Part shown: positions 41,421-49,078 of the stretch, in pieces
Position numbering within the stretch: the first letter of the stretch is position 1
Layout: every line of letters starts with the position of its first letter
From: an uncultured Lachnospiraceae bacterium
Lineage (GTDB): Bacteria; Bacillota; Clostridia; Lachnospirales; Lachnospiraceae
DNA length: 53,457 bases
NCBI GenBank assembly: GCA_910579615.1
Contig: CAJTUA010000028.1
Span: 1-53,457 of the forward strand
Reading direction: 5' to 3'
Program-made: the position numbers and the translations under genes
Notes under the pieces: model-generated
Told to the model about the DNA's origin: nothing
The model's input: the letters and a program-made list of their open reading frames with translations, nothing else
Databases searched by the model: none

Positions 41421-43571
41421 ATGACAAGAAAAGAGTATATGGATTTGCTCTCAAGGGCGCTTGAGAATGTGGAGCCGGAAGTGGCAAGGGATATTATGGA
41501 GGATTACGAGGCGCATTTTGAGCGGGCGAAGGAGTCCGGACGCAGCGATGAGGAAGTGATTGAAGAGCTTGGGAGCATTGAGGAGTTCCGGGAGGAATTG
41601 GATGCATTTATAAACAAGGAAAAGAGCACAGAGAAGAAAAGGGCAGAGGACGGGAAAACGGCGCGCGAAGACAGCCCAGAAGCAAAAGGGGCACCAAATG
41701 CCAGCCAGGAGGAGGAAGAGAAGCGCAGGCAGCAGGAAAGGGCAGCACAGGAGTTAGAGCGTGCGCGCAGCGAGATGAACCGCGCTTTTGAGGAAATGCA
41801 GCGCGCAAGGGAAGAATTAGAGCGCGCCACGGAAGAAATTGCAAGGGAAACAAAACAGGCAGAAAAGGAAGCAAGAGAGAACGAGCGGGCGGCGGAAGAA
41901 ACTGCAAGGGAAATGGAAGATGCCGCGGAAGAAGCTGCGAGGGAAGTGGAAGATGCCATGGAAGAAATCGCAAAGGAAACCGAAGACGTTGTGGAAAGCG
42001 CCGCAAGAGAAGCGTCCCGCGCCGCGAGGGAAGCCGAAAGGGAAGCAAAGAGGGCAGCACAGGAGGCGGAGAGGAACGCAAACCGCGCCGGCTCGCAGAA
42101 CAACATGGATATTGACAATCTTGTCAACAGCGCGAAAAATATTGCAAGTACTGTCTTAAATCAGGTTTCCGGTGCGATGGACAAAGCATTTTCTGGTTTT
42201 GACAAGGCATTTACCGGCTTGTGGATGGGGAACTTTGAAAAGTCCGGCGAGGATATGAGGGATTATCGCAGACGGCAGGAAAATGCGAAATCGGAGGCAG
42301 CCGGGTACCAGAGGGAGCATGGTATGGATGGCAAAAAAGCGGGAAAAGACGGGCAAAATGACCAGACATTCTATTACAGCTTCGATTATGACAATGACAG
42401 CAGCGGGGAATCGGAGCAATATATGCCGGAATACCACGGTTTTGTGACGCAGGAGGAGGGCATAAGGCATCTGGTTGTGGACAGCAAATCCGCCGAGGTG
42501 GACATTCGCCCGTCACAGGACAACCGCCTGTTCTTCCATTATATCAATGATGGCAGCGCGAACAGCAAAATTATTTACTATTTTGAGAAAAGGGTATCGC
42601 AGAACACGCTGACGTTAAGCATTATGCACAATGAGAAGATGAGCCGCAAGAACCATTCCTCTATTTTGGGCGGTGTTTTTGAGGGGAATCCGGATTTAAG
42701 GATTGAGCTACATCTGCCAAGCTGGCTGGGGGCGCTGGAGGTAAACGGCAAGAGCGGCGATATTGAAATGGAGGGTGTGGACATTGCCACGCTGATGCTA
42801 AAGAGCATGTCGGGCGACATTTCGGTGCGCGGGGTGAACGCGGACAAATGTATGGCAGAGACGATGAGCGGGGATGTCAATGTGAAGGATGGTGCGTTCG
42901 GCTCCGTGCTGGCATCAAGTAAGAGCGGGGATGCGAATGCACAGAAGGTAAAGGCGGAGAGGGCGGCATTTAAGTCCATGAGCGGGGATGCCACGGCGCA
43001 GGATGCCTGCTTTGGGGAAGCGGTTGTCTCAAGCATGAGCGGGGATGCGCGGGTGAGCCATGTAAGCGGGCGGGTCATCAGTGTTTCGAGTATGAGCGGG
43101 GATGCCGCGGCGCGCGGGCTGACTGCTTCGGATGCGAAAATTTCCGCGGTCAGCGGCGATGTGGATGTGCAGAATGTGAATTCGGATAATCTTTTGATGA
43201 CCGTATCCTCCGGTGATATGCAGGGAGTTGATTTATCCGTGAAAACATTGAAGGCTTCCTCGGCAAGCGGGGATATGAGCATGAGGGGGCGGGCGGACCA
43301 GATGAACCTGACGAACGGCAGCGGCGATGTGATTGTGGTTCTGGACGGGAATACGAAAGCGGCGGTCAGCACGCGCAGCGGGGAAGTGCATTTCCATCTG
43401 AAAAACAAAGGCGCGGGCTTTGCGTCGAAGGTGGCGACGCACGGGGAGACGAATTACCGCTACGGCGATTTGCATCTGCGTGATGTGGCAAATGGCATTC
43501 ACCGCTACGGCGCGGAGGGTTCAAGCCTTGAAATCAAATCGACCTCCGGGGATATCACGATTACGGATTAA
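41421..43571 (+). CDS. DUF1700 - coiled coil - DUF4097 (beta-helix repeat) protein
   Basis: 716 residues, start at 41421 (MTRKEYMDLLSRALENVEPE) after GGAGG; the ATG at 41409 would contain that site. Residues 1-65 are a DUF1700 domain (helical, EELGSIEEFREEL). About 75-220 is a long Glu/Ala/Arg-rich coiled coil. From about 340 a DUF4097-type domain follows, with about ten repeats of 18-20 residues each carrying SGD (MSGDISVRG, MSGDVNVKD, KSGDANAQK, MSGDATAQD and so on), as expected for a parallel beta-helix. No clear membrane segment or signal peptide is seen. In related operons PadR, DUF1700 and DUF4097 are separate or fused; the function is unknown but linked to the cell envelope. Confidence 0.88.
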   Translation: MTRKEYMDLLSRALENVEPEVARDIMEDYEAHFERAKESGRSDEEVIEELGSIEEFREELDAFINKEKSTEKKRAEDGKTAREDSPEAKGAPNASQEEEEKRRQQERAAQELERARSEMNRAFEEMQRAREELERATEEIARETKQAEKEARENERAAEETAREMEDAAEEAAREVEDAMEEIAKETEDVVESAAREASRAAREAEREAKRAAQEAERNANRAGSQNNMDIDNLVNSAKNIASTVLNQVSGAMDKAFSGFDKAFTGLWMGNFEKSGEDMRDYRRRQENAKSEAAGYQREHGMDGKKAGKDGQNDQTFYYSFDYDNDSSGESEQYMPEYHGFVTQEEGIRHLVVDSKSAEVDIRPSQDNRLFFHYINDGSANSKIIYYFEKRVSQNTLTLSIMHNEKMSRKNHSSILGGVFEGNPDLRIELHLPSWLGALEVNGKSGDIEMEGVDIATLMLKSMSGDISVRGVNADKCMAETMSGDVNVKDGAFGSVLASSKSGDANAQKVKAERAAFKSMSGDATAQDACFGEAVVSSMSGDARVSHVSGRVISVSSMSGDAAARGLTASDAKISAVSGDVDVQNVNSDNLLMTVSSGDMQGVDLSVKTLKASSASGDMSMRGRADQMNLTNGSGDVIVVLDGNTKAAVSTRSGEVHFHLKNKGAGFASKVATHGETNYRYGDLHLRDVANGIHRYGAEGSSLEIKSTSGDITITD

Positions 43572-43602
43572 AGACAGATAAAGAAAAGAAGGATAGCTAT
43601 GG

Positions 43603-43651
43603 GCTGCGTCTGTGCGAAGAAAGAAAGCACGGACGCAGCTTCTTTTGTTTT
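43603..43651. terminator. Terminator between the DUF4097 gene and the opposing small gene
   Basis: GCTGCGTCTGTGC and GCACGGACGCAGC pair over 13 bases with one G-T pair, 11-base loop, then TTCTTTTGTTTT. Confidence 0.85.
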
Positions 43652-43668
43652 GGGAAAGGGACTTTTCC

Positions 43669-43914
43669 TTAGTCCGGTTCCTCGATTGCCAATGTCACGG
43701 TCCATTCACTGCCGTAAGGTACCACGTTGGTTACGGTACCGGTAAGGTTTTTCAAACGGTTTGGCGTATTGTTGGACATGGCAAGCGCCGGGATGATGGT
43801 GTAATAGTATACCGTTCCGGCGAGTGTGCTCAGTGTGGATTCGGCGAGGTTTACCGTATCGCCGGCCGCCATCAGCCCCTCGCGCGACATCCGAAAATCC
43901 ATATTTCTTATCAT
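43669..43914 (-). CDS. Small protein of unknown function
   Basis: 81 residues from ATG 43914 (MIRNMDFRMSREGLMAAGDT), which follows CAGGAGGAAAAA; the frame continues to 43929 but without a better start. It has a mixed polar N-terminus, a short hydrophobic stretch (VYYYTIIPALAMS) that is marginal for membrane insertion, and a beta-rich end (GTVTNVVPYGSEWTVTLAI). Family not recognised. It stands alone between a terminator and the divergent pyk gene. Confidence 0.65.
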   Translation of the reverse strand: MIRNMDFRMSREGLMAAGDTVNLAESTLSTLAGTVYYYTIIPALAMSNNTPNRLKNLTGTVTNVVPYGSEWTVTLAIEEPD

Positions 43915-44026
43915 TTTTTCCTCCTGCATTCTTCCTCCTGCCCTGCCGTAGCAGCGGCAATTTTGGGGCAGAAAACGATTCCATCAGCGTCCCTTTAAAA
44001 ATATTGCAAAAAACGTGAGACTGCAA

Positions 44027-44055
44027 TTGAAATATTAAGGGAAAAAGGGTATACT
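44027..44055 (+). promoter_or_regulatory. Sigma-A promoter of pyk
   Basis: TTGAAA (44027-44032), 17 bases, TATACT (44050-44055). The leader of about 100 bases has no clear regulatory fold. Confidence 0.7.
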
Positions 44056-44164
44056 TTTAGTATAACAGTTCAGAACAAAAAAAGCAAAGGCAAAACGGTG
44101 TCTCCCCTGGATGTTTGGATGTGTGTGGGGCAGGAAGATTTTGCGCTGCGGAAAAGAGGAGAAT

Positions 44165-45583
44165 ATGAGAAGAACGAAAATCATATGTACATTAGGACCT
44201 GCTGTCGATAATGAGAAGATGATTCGCAAGCTGATTTTAAACGGGATGGATTGCGCCAGATTCAATTTTTCGCACGGCACGCTCGCAGAGCAGAAGGAGC
44301 GCAAGGAGCGCGTGCAAAAAGTAAGCAGCGAGCTTGGGATTCCGGTTGCGTTTCTGCTTGATACGAAAGGACCGGAAATCCGCCTGAAGGATTTTGAGGG
44401 CGGCAGCGCAATGCTAAAAGCGGGGCAGACATTCACGCTGGATACAGACAAGGAGACACTTGGCGATGCGACGCGCATCGGGCTGACCTACGACAAACTT
44501 GCAAAAAGTGTCACGGAGGGGACGCGCATCCTGATTGATGACGGGAAAATCGCGTTAAAGGTCGCACAGGTAAAGGGGACGAAGGTTATCTGCACGGTGG
44601 TCAATGGCGGGAAGGTCAGCAACCATAAAAGCATCAATGTCCCGAACGTTTCAATCCCGATGCCGTATTTAAGCCCGGTGGACAAGGAGGATATCCTGTT
44701 TGGCATCGAGCAGAAATTTGATTATATCGCGGCATCTTTTGTGAGGAACGCGGATGATGTGCGCAAGCTGAGAAAATTCCTCAAAGACAACGGAGGGGAA
44801 GGCATGCGCATTATCAGCAAGATTGAAAACGGAGAGGGCGTGAAAAACCTTGACGAAATCCTGGCGGAGAGCGACGGCATCATGGTGGCAAGGGGCGACC
44901 TTGGCGTGGAGATTGCGTTCAAGCAAATCCCGGCCATCCAGAAGGTTATGATTAATAAGTGCAACGAGGCGGGAAAGCTTGTTGTGACTGCGACGCAGAT
45001 GTTGGAATCCATGACGCAGAACCCGCGCCCGACAAGGGCGGAGGTTTCGGATGTGGCGAACGCGATTTATGACGGCACGACGGCAATTATGCTCTCCGGC
45101 GAGTCGGCGGCGGGCGCGTATCCGGCGGAGGCGGTTAAGACGATGGCAGAGATTGCACAAAGTACGGAGGAGTCCGTGGATTACAGCCGCTATTTTGTCC
45201 GCGACCACATGAAAATGGAGCATACAATCGCAAATGCAGTGTGCGCGTCGGCATACAGCGCGGCAAGCTATCTTGAAGCGGATGCCATTGTTGTCGTGAC
45301 GAAGAGCGGGCGCACCGCGCGCATGCTTTCGGATTTTAAGCCGACCGCGCCGATTCTCGCGGTGACCATGCAGGAGGAAGGTGTGAGGAGCTTAAAGCTT
45401 GCATGGGGGGTAAAGCCGGTTGCGGCGGACCGCATGGACTCGCCGGAAGCGCTGTTTGATTACGCGGTGGAAAAGGCGCTGGAATCCGGGCTTGTAAAGA
45501 AGGGCGGCACGCTGATTGTGGTTACATCATCCGACCTTGAAAATAATAATGTAAACGATGTGATGAGAATCTGCAAGATATGA
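44165..45583 (+). CDS. pyk: Pyruvate kinase
   Basis: Last step of glycolysis, making pyruvate and ATP from PEP. The start at 44165 (MRRTKIICTLGPAVD) follows AGAGGAG; the frame open from 44111 has none. The 472-residue protein has the usual N-terminal barrel (NFSHGT, DTKGPEIR), the metal and substrate motifs IISKIENGEGVKN and MVARGDLGVEI, and the allosteric C-terminal domain. It is the short form without the extra PEP-utiliser domain found in Bacillus enzymes. Confidence 0.97.
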   Translation: MRRTKIICTLGPAVDNEKMIRKLILNGMDCARFNFSHGTLAEQKERKERVQKVSSELGIPVAFLLDTKGPEIRLKDFEGGSAMLKAGQTFTLDTDKETLGDATRIGLTYDKLAKSVTEGTRILIDDGKIALKVAQVKGTKVICTVVNGGKVSNHKSINVPNVSIPMPYLSPVDKEDILFGIEQKFDYIAASFVRNADDVRKLRKFLKDNGGEGMRIISKIENGEGVKNLDEILAESDGIMVARGDLGVEIAFKQIPAIQKVMINKCNEAGKLVVTATQMLESMTQNPRPTRAEVSDVANAIYDGTTAIMLSGESAAGAYPAEAVKTMAEIAQSTEESVDYSRYFVRDHMKMEHTIANAVCASAYSAASYLEADAIVVVTKSGRTARMLSDFKPTAPILAVTMQEEGVRSLKLAWGVKPVAADRMDSPEALFDYAVEKALESGLVKKGGTLIVVTSSDLENNNVNDVMRICKI

Positions 45584-45608
45584 TGATTTGATGGGTATAA
45601 TTAAAATG

Positions 45609-45647
45609 TGCACCGCGATTTTGCCGGCTGCGGCAGGATGCGGTGCA
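45609..45647 (+). other. Hairpin between pyk and the sigma-factor gene
   Basis: TGCACCGC (45609-45616) pairs with GCGGTGCA (45640-45647), and GCCG with CGGC inside. It ends five bases before the ribosome-binding site GGAGG (45653-45657), so it could affect translation of the sigma factor. No T run follows. Confidence 0.5.
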
Positions 45648-45662
45648 TCCTTGGAGGTCGCC

Positions 45663-46226
45663 ATGACGGAGGAAGAAATTATTGAACTGATAAAAGGGCA
45701 GGAGGACGCGGGGCTTGAGGTCTTGGCGGAAAAATACGGGAAGCTCCTTACCTATATTATTTCCGGGATATTGAAAGAGCGCGCCGATGATGTGGAAGAA
45801 TGTGTCAATGACACATATTTAAAGGTTTGGCGCAATGTGGAAAAATTTGATTTCGGGCGGGCGTCGCTTGCGACATATCTGAAGGTGATTGCGCGCAACA
45901 CCGCGTTAAACCGCCTGCGCGATGTAAGGCGCCATGAGGAGTGCCGCGCAGGGCAGGAGATTTCAGAACTCGCGGATACCGTGGAGGATGCGGTTGGAAA
46001 TGTGGAGAGCGCCGTGCTGCGAAAGGAGCGCACACAGCAGCTGAATATGGTAATCCGGGCATTGCCGGACAAAGAGCGGGAACTGGTACTGAGGAAATAT
46101 TTTTACCTTCAATCTTCAAAAACAATCGCGACAGCGATGGGGATGACCGTCAATGCGGTGGATACAAAGCTCTCGCGGCTGCGCGGCAAGGTGCGGGCAG
46201 CATTCGCGGAGGCGGAAGGTACATAA
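45663..46226 (+). CDS. ECF-like sigma-70 family RNA polymerase sigma factor
   Basis: 187 residues, start at 45663 (MTEEEIIELIKGQEDAGLEV) after GGAGG. Sigma region 2 (DDVEECVNDTYLKVWRNVEKFD) with the -10 binding residues and region 4 (ALPDKERELVLRKYFYLQSS with a helix-turn-helix TVNAVDTKLSRLRGKV) are clear; region 3 is absent, as in ECF factors. Probable anti-sigma partner follows, separated by a fold-back leader element. Target promoters cannot be told. Confidence 0.92.
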   Translation: MTEEEIIELIKGQEDAGLEVLAEKYGKLLTYIISGILKERADDVEECVNDTYLKVWRNVEKFDFGRASLATYLKVIARNTALNRLRDVRRHEECRAGQEISELADTVEDAVGNVESAVLRKERTQQLNMVIRALPDKERELVLRKYFYLQSSKTIATAMGMTVNAVDTKLSRLRGKVRAAFAEAEGT

Positions 46227-46256
46227 AGGTGCCAGAAGGAAATATGCAAAACTTTA

Positions 46257-46367
46257 AACAGCATGCCCCCGGAACAGCCCCCAGTGGAATTTTTCGGAGC
46301 GAAGCGAGGGAAAATTCCACTGCCATCAGAAGGGGCTGGGGAGGGGCGCATGCGGAACTTTAAATAG
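46257..46367 (+). repeat. Fold-back leader element, full copy F
   Basis: Outer arms GCATGCCCCC and GGGGCGCATGC, middle arms CAGCCCC and GGGGCTG, inner arms CAGTGGAATTTTTC and GAAAATTCCACTG around a GGAGCGAAGC loop. The tail GCGGAACTTTAAATAG leads to GAAGGGAG of the next gene. Confidence 0.9.
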
Positions 46368-46379
46368 AAGGGAGAATAT

Positions 46380-46805
46380 ATGGACCGAACAGAGGAGATG
46401 CTCGTGGACTTGATGGATAATCTGGATGTGGAGCTCTTGGAGGGGAACTATATGGAGTCCGACCTGAAACGGGGAAGGACAGCGTGGCTTACCACCTTCG
46501 TCAAAGAGAGAAACTGGAGGAAGGACAGCGAGAAGGATGGTGTGCAGGCTCAGGGAATGCAGGAGGTAAGGGCGATGAAAGAAAAAAAACGCGCACGACG
46601 CAAAAGAATTGAAAGAACACCACTTTCCTACGAGTGGGGGGAAGCGATACGGACCGATATGGGAAAACGCCTGCACGAGAGCATGCGCAAGATGAAGCGC
46701 CGCGCCGCGGCGGTCTGGGGCTTTGTCTCCGGGGTGGTCACAATGGCAGTGATTGCACTTTCCTTCGTCGCAATTATCGGAAAGAAAAAAGGGGCGGAAC
46801 TCTAA
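46380..46805 (+). CDS. Probable membrane-bound anti-sigma-like protein
   Basis: 141 residues starting MDRTEEMLVDLMDNLDVELL after AAGGGAG. The N-terminal part is soluble and charged; a very basic stretch is at about 60-80, and one membrane segment is at about 112-132 (FVSGVVTMAVIALSFVAIIG). That order, soluble N-terminus and one span near the end, and the position after an ECF-like sigma gene suggest an anti-sigma factor, though no zinc-binding motif is present and the family is not recognised. The stop codon touches the start of the next leader element. Confidence 0.6.
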   Translation: MDRTEEMLVDLMDNLDVELLEGNYMESDLKRGRTAWLTTFVKERNWRKDSEKDGVQAQGMQEVRAMKEKKRARRKRIERTPLSYEWGEAIRTDMGKRLHESMRKMKRRAAAVWGFVSGVVTMAVIALSFVAIIGKKKGAEL

Positions 46806-46914
46806 ACAGCATATCCCCGCAACAGACCCTTGGAGAAATTTTTGGGAATGAAACGGACAAAAATTTCTCCGCCTGGGTTGGGTGGTGGGAGGGGATATGC
46901 GGAACTTAAAATAG
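46806..46914 (+). repeat. Fold-back leader element, full copy G
   Basis: Outer arms GCATATCCCC and GGGGATATGC pair perfectly; inner arms TTGGAGAAATTTTTG and CAAAAATTTCTCCG. The tail GCGGAACTTAAAATAG lies before AAAGGG and the fabD start. It begins right after the stop codon TAA (46803-46805). Confidence 0.9.
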
Positions 46915-46930
46915 AAAGGGCATTATTAAA

Positions 46931-47854
46931 ATGAAAAAAATTGCATTTGTATTCCCGGGTCAGGGTGCCCAGTATGTGGGGATGGGGAAGGATTTTTACG
47001 AACAGTTTCCTGAGAGCAGGGAGGTTTTTGACCGGGCAGGGGAATTGCTCGGTATGGACATGAAGGAACTTTGCTTTGAGGAAAATGACAGGCTGAATCT
47101 GACAGAATACACGCAGGCTGCCATGGTTACAACAATCGGCGCGATGTTGGCGAAAATCAATTCCATGGGAATCCGTCCGCAGGTGGCTGCGGGATTAAGC
47201 CTTGGGGAGTACGCCGCGCTTGTGACAGCGGGTGTGCTTGACCTCTATGATGCTATCCGCCTTGTGCGCCTGCGCGGGCAGCTGATGCAGGAGGCGGTGC
47301 CGCAGGGTGTGGGCGGCATGGCAGCAGTGCTTGGCATGGAGCAGGCTGTGGTGGAACAGGTATGCCAAGAAACAAACGGGGTTGTGACGGTTGCAAATTA
47401 TAACTGCCCGGGGCAGCTTGTGATTTCCGGGGAAATTGCGGCAGTGCAGGCGGCGTCCGGGAAACTGAAGGAGCTTGGCGCAAAGCGCGTAGTGCCGCTG
47501 AATGTAAGCGGTCCATTCCACTCACCGCTCTTAAAAGAGGCGGGTGAGAAACTTGCCATGGCACTAAAGGATACCGCGATACATACACCTGAAATTCCAT
47601 ATGCGGCAAATGTGACGGCGGAGTATGTGACGAGCGCGGAGGGAATCAGCGACCTGCTCGCAAGGCAGATTTCCTCGTCCGTGCGCTGGCAGCAGTGCGT
47701 GGAGCGCATGATTGCCGACGGCGTGGAGGTTTTCGTGGAGATTGGACCGGGGAAAACAATTTCCTCGTTTGTAAAGAAGATTGACCGCACAAAGGAAGTT
47801 ATCAATATTGATAAGGTGGAGGATTTGGAAAAGCTCGCTGTGCTTTCCGAGTAA
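46931..47854 (+). CDS. fabD: Malonyl-CoA:ACP malonyltransferase
   Basis: Loads malonate on acyl carrier protein for fatty-acid synthesis. The 307-residue protein starts MKKIAFVFPGQGAQYVGMG and has the nucleophile Ser90 in GLSLGEYAAL (the usual GHSLGE has His, here Leu), QLVISG, and the catalytic His in NVSGPFHSPLL. First fab gene in this window; fabG follows after 163 bases that hold no element and no gene. The preceding gene is the anti-sigma-like gene, so the fab operon begins here. Confidence 0.95.
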   Translation: MKKIAFVFPGQGAQYVGMGKDFYEQFPESREVFDRAGELLGMDMKELCFEENDRLNLTEYTQAAMVTTIGAMLAKINSMGIRPQVAAGLSLGEYAALVTAGVLDLYDAIRLVRLRGQLMQEAVPQGVGGMAAVLGMEQAVVEQVCQETNGVVTVANYNCPGQLVISGEIAAVQAASGKLKELGAKRVVPLNVSGPFHSPLLKEAGEKLAMALKDTAIHTPEIPYAANVTAEYVTSAEGISDLLARQISSSVRWQQCVERMIADGVEVFVEIGPGKTISSFVKKIDRTKEVINIDKVEDLEKLAVLSE

Positions 47855-48017
47855 AAATTCCTGTGGAAAGACTGGGTCGGAGGGCAGCGGCAGGCGGCAA
47901 AGAAGCAAAATGCAGTAAATTTGGAACGAAGAAACGCCATGCTGCAGGGCTGTGATGAAAAAAACGCCTGCGTGTAACAATAGCGGGTGGACGAAAACAA
48001 GGATGAGAGGGATTCTT

Positions 48018-48758
48018 ATGTTAGAGGGAAAGGTTGCGTTGGTGACCGGGGCAAGCCGCGGCATCGGCAGGGAGACTGCGCTTACGCTTGCGGGCTACGG
48101 AGCGGCGGTTATTGTAAATTATAATGGCTCGAAGGAGCGCGCCGATGAGGTGGTTGCGGAAATTACAAAAAATGGCGGCAGAGCTGTCGCGGTGCAGGCA
48201 AATGTCGCATCCGCGCAGGATATTGAAAAGCTCTTTGCGAAGGCGTTGGACGCTTTTGGCAGGATTGATATCCTGGTGAACAATGCGGGCATCACGAGGG
48301 ATAACCTGATTTTAAAGATGTCTGCGGAAGAGTTTGACGCGGTGTTGGACACGAATTTAAAGGGGGCTTTCCTGTGCATGAAGCACGCTGCAAAGCTGAT
48401 GTTAAAGCAAAGAGGAGGAAGAATCATCAATATTTCCTCCATCAGCGGGGTCATTGGCAATGCGGGGCAGGCAAATTACTGCGCGGCAAAGGCGGGGTTG
48501 ATTGGTCTGACCAAATCGCTCGCGAGGGAGCTTGGTTCGCGCGGTATCACGGTCAACGCGGTGGCACCGGGCTTTATTGAAACGGATATGACCGACAAGC
48601 TTTCCGAGCAGGTCAGGGAAGGGATGCTGGCGCAGATTCCGTTAAAGCGCGCGGGTTCCGGAAAGGATATCGCGCAAGCCGTCGCGTTCCTCGCGTCCGA
48701 CCACGCATCTTACATTACCGGGCAGACGCTGCAGGTAAACGGCGGCATGAATATGTAG
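48018..48758 (+). CDS. fabG: 3-oxoacyl-ACP reductase
   Basis: NADPH-dependent reduction of 3-ketoacyl-ACP. The start at 48018 (MLEGKVALVTGASRGIGRET) has a weak AGAGGG; the frame is open from 47952. The 246-residue protein has the Rossmann motif TGASRGIG, NNAG, the catalytic Ser in NISSISG and Tyr/Lys in YCAAKAG, and the family end GQTLQVNGGMNM. Its stop TAG is the first part of the tandem leader elements. Confidence 0.95.
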   Translation: MLEGKVALVTGASRGIGRETALTLAGYGAAVIVNYNGSKERADEVVAEITKNGGRAVAVQANVASAQDIEKLFAKALDAFGRIDILVNNAGITRDNLILKMSAEEFDAVLDTNLKGAFLCMKHAAKLMLKQRGGRIINISSISGVIGNAGQANYCAAKAGLIGLTKSLARELGSRGITVNAVAPGFIETDMTDKLSEQVREGMLAQIPLKRAGSGKDIAQAVAFLASDHASYITGQTLQVNGGMNM

Positions 48759-49064
48759 ACAGCATATGCCCGTACAACCCCCAGTGGAATTTATCGGAGC
48801 GAAGCAAAGAGAAATCCCACTGCCATATATGGGGTTGGAAGGGGACATGCGGAACAAGTAGACAGCATGTGCCCGTACAACCCCCAGTGGAATTTATCGA
48901 AGCAAAGCAAAGAGAAATTCCACTGTCATATATGGGGTTGGAAGGGGACATGCGGAACAAGTAGACAGCATGTGCCCGTACAACCCCCAGTGGAATTTAT
49001 CGGAGCGAAGCAAAGAGAAATCCCACTGTCATATATGGGGTTGGAAGGGGACATGCGGAACAAT
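48756..49064 (+). repeat. Three tandem copies (H1-H3) of the fold-back leader element, period 103 bases
   Basis: Units begin at 48756, 48859 and 48962, each TAGACAGCATRTGCCCGTAC, and end GGGGACATGCGGAACAA. H1 and H3 differ at very few bases; H2 has a few more, including AAATTCCACTG which restores perfect pairing with CAGTGGAATTT. Arms: GCATRTGCCC/GGGGACATGC, AACCCCC/GGGGTT and CAGTGG/CCACTG. The array fills the fabG-fabF gap and ends in the fabF ribosome-binding site. Overlapping reading frames here are not genes. Confidence 0.93.
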
Positions 49065-49078
49065 AATGGAGGCAAAGT

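Noticed and set aside
48756..49064. CRISPR array or coding repeats
   Set aside because: The 103-base units are adjacent copies without spacers, and the period breaks every reading frame; they belong to the dispersed leader family.
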